Shown here: positions 9,428 to 15,195 of the stretch, in pieces
Position numbering within the stretch: position 1 is the stretch's first letter
Layout of the letters: the number at the start of each line of letters is the position of its first letter
Program-made: the position numbers and the translations under genes
Notes under the pieces: model-generated
The model's database searches: none
What the model saw: the letters and a program-made list of their open reading frames with translations, nothing else
Told to the model about the DNA's origin: nothing
From: an uncultured beta proteobacterium
GTDB lineage: Bacteria; Pseudomonadota; Gammaproteobacteria; Burkholderiales; Rhodocyclaceae
Assembly (NCBI GenBank): GCA_903932755.1
Contig: CAIZHL010000315.1
Coordinates: 1 to 15,195 of the forward strand
Reading direction: 5' to 3'
Length of the DNA: 15,195 bases

Positions 9428-10381
9428 TTAGTTGACGCCATTGTTGCCGGCATCGGCCCGCAGGGCGGCCTCCTGGCGCTCGACGAACTCCTGCATGCTG
9501 TCGATGCCGCGCAGTTTGAGCACCGTGGCGCGCACTGCGGCTTCGAGCAGCACGGCGAGGTTGCGCCCGGCCGCGACCGGCAGCGTGACGCGGCGCACCG
9601 GCACGCCGAGGATGGTTTCGTTCTGGGCGTCCAGCGGCAGGCGTGCCGCTTCCGGCACGCCCGGCGTCGGCTTTTGCAGGTGCACGATGAGCTTGAGGCG
9701 CATCTTGCGCCGGCAGGCGGTTTCGCCGAACACGGTGCGGATGTTGAGCAGGCCCAGCCCGCGTACTTCGAGGAAGTCCTTCAGCAATTCCGGGCAGCGC
9801 CCTTCCAGTGTGTCGGAACCGATGCGGGAGACATCCACCACGTCGTCGGCGACCAGTCCGTGGCCGCGGGAAATCAGCTCCAGGCCGAGCTCACTCTTGC
9901 CCACGCCGGAGTCGCCGGTGATCAGCACGCCCATGCCCAGCACGTCGAGAAAGACGCCGTGCAGGGTGCCGGTTTCGGCCAGTTGGCGGGAAACGAAATA
10001 ACGCAGGGTGTCGATGACGAAGGCCGAGGACATCGGGGTTTTCAAGAGCGGCGTGCCGGATTCTTCGCAGCCGCGGAGGATGCCGTCGTTGATCGCGCAA
10101 TCGTCGGCGACGATGATCGCCGGCGGTTGCGCGGCGTAGATCTCCTGCATGTGGTGGGCGACTTTTTCCGGCGAATGGCGGGTGGCCCAGACGACTTCGG
10201 GTGCGCCGATGACCTGCAGGCGTTCCGGGTGCATCAGGTTGAGGTGGCCGATCAGGTCGGCCGGCGACACCACTTCGTCGGTGGTGCAGATCGCACGCGT
10301 CATGGCGCCGCTGACCCAGGAGAGCTTGAGCCGCTCCCGGTTGCGTTCGAACAGCTGGGAAACGACTAGCTGGCGCGCCAA
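9428..10381 (-). CDS. hprK: HPr kinase/phosphorylase
   Basis: Phosphorylates and dephosphorylates HPr-type proteins on serine and so sets the state of the nitrogen-type PTS in the cytoplasm. Visible features are the N-terminal VVSQLFERNRERLKLSW typical of the family, HGVFLDVLGMG, the P-loop GDSGVGKS (about 155-162), RGHGLVADDVVD, and the second signature LEVRGLGLLNI. No ATG fits the N-terminus. The best start is the TTG at 10381, giving 317 residues, close to the usual 310-320, and overlapping the end of ptsN by 16 bases. The frame stays open much further upstream, but that part shadows ptsN. It is the last gene of the rpoN-hpf-ptsN-hprK string. Confidence 0.92.
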   Translation of the reverse strand: MARQLVVSQLFERNRERLKLSWVSGAMTRAICTTDEVVSPADLIGHLNLMHPERLQVIGAPEVVWATRHSPEKVAHHMQEIYAAQPPAIIVADDCAINDGILRGCEESGTPLLKTPMSSAFVIDTLRYFVSRQLAETGTLHGVFLDVLGMGVLITGDSGVGKSELGLELISRGHGLVADDVVDVSRIGSDTLEGRCPELLKDFLEVRGLGLLNIRTVFGETACRRKMRLKLIVHLQKPTPGVPEAARLPLDAQNETILGVPVRRVTLPVAAGRNLAVLLEAAVRATVLKLRGIDSMQEFVERQEAALRADAGNNGVN

Positions 10382-10824
10382 TTGGCAAAGAGGCCGTGCA
10401 GCGCTGTCGCGTCCGGCGCGGCTGCGAGCTGGTCGCGAAAGGCCTTGTCGGAGAACATCTGCGCCAGTTCGGAGAGCAGTTGGAGGTGGTGTTCGTTGGC
10501 GGCTTCCGGCACCAGCAGCACGAAAATCAGTCCGACCGGCTTGCCGTCGGGCGCATCGAACTGCACCGCCGATTCGAGGCGGATGAAGGCGCCGACCGGA
10601 ATCTTGAGGCCCTTGATGCGGCCATGCGGGATCGCGATGCCCTGACCGAGGCCGGTGGAGCCGAGCTTTTCGCGGGCGAACAGGGCGTCGTAAACCGTGC
10701 TGCGGGCGACGCCCTGATGGTTCTCGAACAGTATCCCGGCCTGCTCGAATACGCGCTTTTTGCTGCTGGCGTCGAGATTGGCCACCACGTTGTCGAGTGG
10801 CAGCAGGCTGGCGATCTGGTTCAT
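10366..10824 (-). CDS. ptsN: Nitrogen-regulatory PTS enzyme IIA (EIIA-Ntr)
   Basis: A phosphoryl acceptor of the regulatory PTS-Ntr chain. It does not transport sugar; it controls other proteins, such as potassium transport and stress-response factors in better-studied bacteria. The 152-residue length is standard. The active-site histidine is H67 in GIAIPHGR, and the C-terminal half has the family sequence FVLLVPEAANEHHLQLLSELA. It lies between hpf (111 bases upstream) and hprK, whose start overlaps its 3' end. The ribosome site before the ATG at 10824 is weak. Confidence 0.94.
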   Translation of the reverse strand: MNQIASLLPLDNVVANLDASSKKRVFEQAGILFENHQGVARSTVYDALFAREKLGSTGLGQGIAIPHGRIKGLKIPVGAFIRLESAVQFDAPDGKPVGLIFVLLVPEAANEHHLQLLSELAQMFSDKAFRDQLAAAPDATALHGLFANWRAS

Positions 10825-10936
10825 GGTTGGCGGCAGTTCGGCAATTGGGCGGCAAATCAGCGGGGCTTGCGGCGGCGCGCAGTATAACGCTAACGTCCTG
10901 CCGCTGCCGGCTGCCCCGCTATCCGTCGCGGTCGGC

Positions 10937-11251
10937 CTACTCGACCTGTCCGCGCTTGTCGTGGTTGTGGTTGGAAACCTTTTCCTTGTGCTTCACCACC
11001 TGGCGGTCAAGTTTGTCGGCCACCAGGTCGATGGCGGCATACAGGTCGCCGTCGGTGGCGTCGGCGAAAATGTCCTTGCCCTTGACGTGGAGCGTGACTT
11101 CGGCCTTCTGTTGCAGTTTTTCAACCGACAGGATGACGTGGGAACTGGTCACCTGATCGAAATGCCGCAGCACGCGATCAAGCTTGCCCGTGACATATTC
11201 ACGAATGGCCGGGGTAACTTCGATGTGGTGTCCAGTGATGTTGAGATTCAT
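10937..11251 (-). CDS. hpf: Ribosome hibernation promoting factor (short form)
   Basis: Binds the 30S decoding region in stationary phase and promotes inactive ribosome dimers. The 104-residue protein starts MNLNITGHHIEVTPAIREYV, a textbook start for this family, and has the conserved HVKGKDIFADATDGDLYAAID in its middle. A basic, histidine-rich tail ends the protein. Length fits the short form, without the dimerisation domain of long HPF. AAGGAGA lies 5 bases before the ATG. It starts 26 bases after the rpoN stop, consistent with the common rpoN-hpf operon. Confidence 0.95.
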   Translation of the reverse strand: MNLNITGHHIEVTPAIREYVTGKLDRVLRHFDQVTSSHVILSVEKLQQKAEVTLHVKGKDIFADATDGDLYAAIDLVADKLDRQVVKHKEKVSNHNHDKRGQVE

Positions 11252-11277
11252 GATGTCTCCTTGTCAGAAGTATTTTC

Positions 11278-12741
11278 TCAGAGAACCTTCCTGAGGCTAA
11301 CCGGCGGGATATTGAGCAGTTCGCGGTACTTCGCAACGGTGCGACGCGCCACGACGATGCCCTGCTCGCCGAGGATTTCCGCAAGACGCGCGTCCGAGAG
11401 CGGCTTCTTGCCGTCCTCGGCGTCGACCAATTGCTTGATCAGCGCCCGAATTGCGGTTGAGGAGGCCGCGCCGCCGGTATCGGTGGCGACGTGGCTGCCA
11501 AAAAAGTATTTGAGTTCGTAGATGCCGCGCGGGCTGGCGAGGTACTTCTGGGTCGTCACCCGTGAAATCGTCGATTCATGGAGGCTGACCGTTTCCGCGA
11601 TCTCGCGCAGTGTCAGCGGCCGCATCGCCACCTCGCCGTGGTCGAAGAAGGCGCGCTGCCGGTCGACGATGGCCTGCGATACGCGCAGGATGGTGTCGAA
11701 GCGCTGCTGCACGTTCTTGATCAGCCATTTGGCTTCCTGCAGTTGGCTGGCCAGCCCGGCCGAGGAACTGCTGCCGCCGCGGTGGCGCTGCAGGATGTCG
11801 GCGTAGAGCCGGTTGATGCGCAGGCGCGGCATGGCGTCGCGGTTGAGGCTGACCACCCAGCGCCCCTGCGCCTTCTTGACGGCGACGTCGGGTGTGACGT
11901 AGCGCGTTTCGATCGGCGCGAATTGGGCGCCGGGGCGGGGGTTGAGCGACCGGATCAGGTCTTGCGCCGGACGCAGTTCGTCGTCGTCGCAGCCCAGGGA
12001 TTTACGGATGCGGGTGAAGTCGCGCGCGGCCAGCTGCTCGAGATGCTCGTTGACGATGCGCAGCGCCAGCGTGCGCGTGGCGGAAGGCGGCAGGCATGCG
12101 AGCTGTAGCGACAGGCATTCCTTCGCGTTGCGCGCGCCGATGCCGGGCGGATCGAGGTTCTGCAAGTGGCGCAGGGCGATGGCGAGTTCTTCCAGCAGCG
12201 CCTCGCGGACCTCGTCGTCGTCGGTGACCAGCAGGTCGATCAGTTCGTCGAGCGGCTGCGTCAGGTAGCCGTCGTCACTCAGGGCTTCGATCAGGAAACC
12301 GACCAGCGCCCGCTCGCGATCGGGCAACTGGGTCATCGCCACCTGCGTCCCGAGGTGCTCGCGCAGCGAGATCGAGGCAGCCTGCGATTCGCCGCTGTCC
12401 ATGTCGTCGTCGTTGGGGTCGCGCTGGCCGTGGCTGCCGGAGAAATCCATGCCCCAGCCCTCGTCGTCGCCGCCGCGCGCTTCGTCCCGGCGTTCGTCGC
12501 GCTCGTCACTTTCCGCCGGCGTCGTGGTCTGCGGTGTTGCCGGTCCGTCTCCGGCCGTTCCGAGGCTGAACAGCGCCGGTTCGCCAGGGTCGTCGCGTTC
12601 CAGCAGCGGGTTCTCCTGCAGCGCCTGGTCGATCTCGGCGTTCAGTTCCAGGGTCGACAGCTGGAGGAGCCTGATCGATTGCTGCAACTGGGGCGTCAGC
12701 GCCAGATGCTGCGAAACCCGGAGTTGGAGTCCTTGCCTCAT
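11278..12741 (-). CDS. rpoN: RNA polymerase sigma-54 factor
   Basis: The alternative sigma factor that recognises -24/-12 promoters and needs an AAA+ activator. The 487-residue product has the Gln/Leu-rich region I (LTPQLQQSIRLLQLSTLEL, about 16-34), an acidic, low-complexity region II rich in Asp/Glu (about 50-120), the core-binding region, and a DNA-binding region with SLHESTISRVT. The RpoN box ARRTVAKYRE is at 465-474. Start ATG at 12741 matches the family N-terminus; it follows the lptB stop by 20 bases. It would serve the candidate sigma-54 promoter at 688-703 together with the AcoR-like activator. Confidence 0.97.
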   Translation of the reverse strand: MRQGLQLRVSQHLALTPQLQQSIRLLQLSTLELNAEIDQALQENPLLERDDPGEPALFSLGTAGDGPATPQTTTPAESDERDERRDEARGGDDEGWGMDFSGSHGQRDPNDDDMDSGESQAASISLREHLGTQVAMTQLPDRERALVGFLIEALSDDGYLTQPLDELIDLLVTDDDEVREALLEELAIALRHLQNLDPPGIGARNAKECLSLQLACLPPSATRTLALRIVNEHLEQLAARDFTRIRKSLGCDDDELRPAQDLIRSLNPRPGAQFAPIETRYVTPDVAVKKAQGRWVVSLNRDAMPRLRINRLYADILQRHRGGSSSSAGLASQLQEAKWLIKNVQQRFDTILRVSQAIVDRQRAFFDHGEVAMRPLTLREIAETVSLHESTISRVTTQKYLASPRGIYELKYFFGSHVATDTGGAASSTAIRALIKQLVDAEDGKKPLSDARLAEILGEQGIVVARRTVAKYRELLNIPPVSLRKVL

Positions 12742-12761
12742 AAATCTTGTTGTTCTTGTAC

Positions 12762-13586
12762 TTACATCCTGAAGTGCTCGCCGAGATAGACCCGGCGCAC
12801 ACTTTCATTATCGACTATCTCGGCCGGGTGTCCAGCGGCAAGCACTTCACCGGCGTTGATGATGGTGGCGCGATCGCAAATCCCCAGCGTTTCCCGCACG
12901 TTGTGGTCGGTGATCAGGACGCCGATGCCGGACTCCTTGAGGTAGCGGATGATCTTCTGGATGTCGATCACGGCGATCGGGTCGACGCCGGCGAAAGGTT
13001 CGTCGAGCAGGATGAAGCGCGGCCGCGTCGCCAGGGCGCGGGCGATCTCGACGCGGCGGCGTTCGCCGCCCGAAAGCGAGGCGGCCAGGTTCTTGCGGAT
13101 GTGCGTGATGTGGAGTTCCTGCAGCAGGGTTTCCTCGCGCTCGTTGATCGCGGCCTCGTCGAGATCCTGCAGTTCGAGCACCGCGCGAACGTTTTCCGAT
13201 ACGGTCAGCTTGCGGAACACCGAGTTTTCCTGGGGCAGGTAGGACAAACCGAGTTTGGCGCGCCGGTGGATCGGCATGTGCGTCAGGCGCTGGTGCTCGT
13301 CGCTGTTCTCGATGCGGATTTCCCCACCGTCGGCCGCCACCAGGCCGACGATCATGTAGAAGCAGGTGGTCTTGCCGGCTCCGTTGGGGCCGAGCAGGCC
13401 CACCACCTCGCCCGCGGCCACTTCGAAGGAGACGTCGGTTACCACCGTCTGCGATTTGTATTTCTTGCGCAGGTTGTGCGCCGAGAGGGTGGCCACCGGC
13501 GCCGCGGTCGCGGTCGCGACGACGGGCGGCGTTGTCGCGGCGTTGTCGTAGCCGAGAGGGAGCTGGCCGGGGGCCTGGATTTTCAT
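12762..13586 (-). CDS. lptB: LPS export ABC transporter ATP-binding protein
   Basis: The cytoplasmic ATPase that, with LptF and LptG, pulls lipopolysaccharide from the inner membrane for delivery along the Lpt bridge. Motifs seen are Walker [11 protein letters not shown]-loop [14 protein letters not shown], signature [15 protein letters not shown], Walker [15 protein letters not shown] and H-loop ITDHNV. From the ATG at 13586 the product has 274 residues, about 30 more than usual, with an Ala/Thr/Pro-rich start. A GTG at codon 31 ([14 protein letters not shown]) would give the normal 244 but has no clear ribosome site. The ATG overlaps the recX stop by four bases, supporting the longer form. 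lptA and lptC, which usually precede lptB, are absent; recA-recX are there instead. Confidence 0.95.
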   Translation of the reverse strand: MKIQAPGQLPLGYDNAATTPPVVATATAAPVATLSAHNLRKKYKSQTVVTDVSFEVAAGEVVGLLGPNGAGKTTCFYMIVGLVAADGGEIRIENSDEHQRLTHMPIHRRAKLGLSYLPQENSVFRKLTVSENVRAVLELQDLDEAAINEREETLLQELHITHIRKNLAASLSGGERRRVEIARALATRPRFILLDEPFAGVDPIAVIDIQKIIRYLKESGIGVLITDHNVRETLGICDRATIINAGEVLAAGHPAEIVDNESVRRVYLGEHFRM

Positions 13587-14032
13587 TCGTCTGCCGCTTC
13601 CAGCGGCTGCTTGAGCAGGCGGCGCACGACATCGCCGGCGAAGCCGCGGCTTTGCAGGAAGCGCGCCTGGCGCGCCCATTCCTTGGGGTTGGCCGGGGCG
13701 GTGTCGAATTTCCGGCTCCAGGCGGCGCGGGCGCGCTCGATTTCGTCGGGCAGACCGGCCTGCGCCATTTGCTCGTCGATCATCTCCGGCGCCACGCCGC
13801 GGGTTTTCAGGGTGTGGCGCAGGCGCGAGGCGCCGAGGCGCGAGGCATTGCTGCGCAGGTAGCTTTCCGCCGTGCGGTTGTCGGATTGCAGTTGCGAGGC
13901 CTCCATGTCGGCCAGCACGGCGTCGATTTCCTCCGTCGTGCCAAGCCCGGACAGCTTGCGCGCCAGTTCGACCCGGGTGTGTTCGCGCCGGGCCAGCAGC
14001 CTTATCGCCTGCTGGCGCAGTTCATTCGCCAT
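13583..14032 (-). CDS. recX: RecA regulatory protein
   Basis: Binds RecA filaments and limits their growth and activity. The 149-residue product is of normal length and consists of the helical three-helix repeats of the family, recognisable in [31 protein letters not shown] and [18 protein letters not shown]. The ATG at 14032 gives a start MANELRQQA with a weak ribosome site. It lies 72 bases after recA and overlaps the start of lptB by ATGA, so it is part of the same transcription unit. Confidence 0.93.
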   Translation of the reverse strand: MANELRQQAIRLLARREHTRVELARKLSGLGTTEEIDAVLADMEASQLQSDNRTAESYLRSNASRLGASRLRHTLKTRGVAPEMIDEQMAQAGLPDEIERARAAWSRKFDTAPANPKEWARQARFLQSRGFAGDVVRRLLKQPLEAADE

Positions 14033-14104
14033 GGATTTCGCCGCGGCAGGCGCGGCAACTGCTGTTCGACAAGGTGCGTGCCCTCTGCGCAGACCCGGTC
14101 AGTG

Positions 14105-15136
14105 CTAGGCCGCGCTGACCTTTGCCGGCTCGGCACCGCCCAGTGTGGCGACGCCGACCGCTTCGCGCACCCGGTTTTCGATCTCGACCGCCAGTTCGCC
14201 ATGTTCGCGCAGGAATTCGCGCGCGTTGTCCTTGCCCTGGCCGATCTTCTCGCCCTTGTAGGCGTACCAGGCGCCGGACTTCTCGACGATCTTGTGCTCG
14301 ACGCCGAGTTCGACGATCTCGCCCTGGCGCGAAATGCCTTCGCCGTAGAGGATGTCGAAGTGGGCCTCGCGGAAGGGCGGCGCGACCTTGTTCTTCACGA
14401 CCTTGACCTTGGTCTCGTTGCCGATGACTTCGTCGCCCTTTTTGATCGAACCGGTGCGGCGGATGTCCATGCGTACCGAAGCATAGAACTTCAGCGCGTT
14501 GCCGCCGGTAGTGGTCTCGGGGTTGCCGAACATGACGCCGATCTTCATGCGGATCTGGTTGATGAAGATGACCAGGGTATTGGTGCGCTTGATGTTGGCG
14601 GTGAGCTTGCGCAGGGCTTGCGACATCAGTCGCGCCTGCAGGCCGGGCAACTGGTCGCCCATCTCGCCTTCGATTTCGGCGCGCGGCGTCAGTGCGGCGA
14701 CCGAGTCGATGACGATGCAATCGACGCCGCCCGAGCGCACCAGCATGTCGCAGATTTCGAGGCCTTGTTCGCCGGTGTCGGGCTGCGAGATCAGCAGGTC
14801 GGGAACATTCACGCCGAGTTTGGCCGCGTAACCCGGGTCGAGCGCGTTTTCCGCATCGATGTAGGCGGCGACGCCGCCGGCCTTCTGGATTTCAGCCACG
14901 ATGTGCAGGCACAAGGTGGTCTTGCCGGACGACTCCGGCCCGTAGATCTCGACCACCCGCCCGCGCGGCAGGCCGCCGATGCCCAGCGCGATGTCGAGCC
15001 CCAGCGAACCGGTGGAAACGGTCTGGATGTCGTCGATCGCCAGGCCTTCGCCCATCTTCATGATGGAGCCCTTGCCGAACTGTTTTTCGATCTGGGCCAG
15101 GGCCGCCTGGAGTGCCTTGCTCTTGTTCTCGTCCAT
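14105..15136 (-). CDS. recA: Recombinase A
   Basis: The ATP-dependent strand-exchange protein and SOS co-protease. The 343-residue product has Walker A GPESSGKT (66-73), the catalytic glutamate E96, the DNA-binding loops around [15 protein letters not shown] and [16 protein letters not shown], and the family-typical [18 protein letters not shown] near the end. The sequence is betaproteobacterial in style. One oddity is N97 where nearly all RecA proteins have His (AEHALDP becomes AENALDP). The ATG at 15136 has AAGGA about 9 bases upstream. Only 59 bases upstream are visible; they show a -10-like CATAAT (15167-15162, minus) but no complete SOS box. Confidence 0.98.
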   Translation of the reverse strand: MDENKSKALQAALAQIEKQFGKGSIMKMGEGLAIDDIQTVSTGSLGLDIALGIGGLPRGRVVEIYGPESSGKTTLCLHIVAEIQKAGGVAAYIDAENALDPGYAAKLGVNVPDLLISQPDTGEQGLEICDMLVRSGGVDCIVIDSVAALTPRAEIEGEMGDQLPGLQARLMSQALRKLTANIKRTNTLVIFINQIRMKIGVMFGNPETTTGGNALKFYASVRMDIRRTGSIKKGDEVIGNETKVKVVKNKVAPPFREAHFDILYGEGISRQGEIVELGVEHKIVEKSGAWYAYKGEKIGQGKDNAREFLREHGELAVEIENRVREAVGVATLGGAEPAKVSAA

Positions 15137-15195
15137 TTTTTGCTTCCTTGTGAATGATTCGATTATGGCATGGATGGCACAGTTTTTGCGCTACC

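Noticed and set aside
10881..10886. TATACT on the minus strand as a -10 box for ptsN
   Set aside because: The -10 match is good, but no acceptable -35 hexamer lies 16-18 bases upstream; too weak to annotate.
13532..15157. 541-codon plus-strand open frame across recX and recA
   Set aside because: Antisense shadow of two clear genes; no recognisable domain.

Overview
The window looks like chromosomal DNA from a GC-rich betaproteobacterium, most likely of the Rhodocyclales/Azoarcus-Thauera-Dechloromonas type. That placement rests on the betaproteobacterial-style RecA, the lptB-rpoN-hpf-ptsN-hprK gene string, and the ExaC/AcoD-type aldehyde dehydrogenase paired with an AcoR-like activator. It is an inference by eye, not a computed placement. 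No phage, IS element, CRISPR array, tRNA or rRNA was seen, and no stretch over about 300 bases lacks a gene.

Layout. (1) 1-2830: the N-terminal part of an NAD-dependent aldehyde dehydrogenase (minus strand, running off the left edge) is divergent from an AcoR-type sigma-54 activator (plus strand). The 290-bp gap holds a good -24/-12 promoter pointing at the dehydrogenase and a perfect inverted repeat about 110 bp upstream of it, the usual layout for a sigma-54 enhancer-binding protein. (2) 2831-6491: a tungstate ABC transporter operon (minus strand, order tupB-tupC-tupA) is divergent from a regulator with a ModE-like DNA-binding domain fused to a periplasmic-binding-protein-like domain. A perfect 8-6-8 inverted repeat sits between them. 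The ATPase gene tupC carries an in-frame amber codon at position 91 in an otherwise intact reading frame. A 68-bp hairpin-rich repeat is present twice in tandem between tupB and tupC, and a related inverted copy lies beyond tupA. (3) 6488-8798: 2,4-dienoyl-CoA reductase (fadH) and a small membrane protein upstream of it, both minus strand. (4) 8872-9355: a secreted Ala/Lys/Pro-rich protein with two cysteine-bracketed PsiF-like repeats, closed by a strong intrinsic terminator. (5) 9428-15136: a tightly packed minus-strand cluster recA-recX-lptB-rpoN-hpf-ptsN-hprK.

How the genes connect. RpoN, encoded in the window, is the sigma factor that the AcoR-like protein would need to switch on the aldehyde dehydrogenase. 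TupB, TupC and TupA would import tungstate for tungsten enzymes under control of the ModE-PBP regulator, unless the amber codon disables the pump. PtsN and HprK belong to the regulatory nitrogen PTS that is commonly linked to rpoN, and HPF silences ribosomes in stationary phase. RecA/RecX (recombination and its modulator) precede LptB (LPS export ATPase) without the usual lptC/lptA genes in between. The most unusual items are the interrupted tupC, the intergenic repeat family around it, and the fused oxyanion-sensing regulator with its candidate operator. No clearly undescribed system was found.
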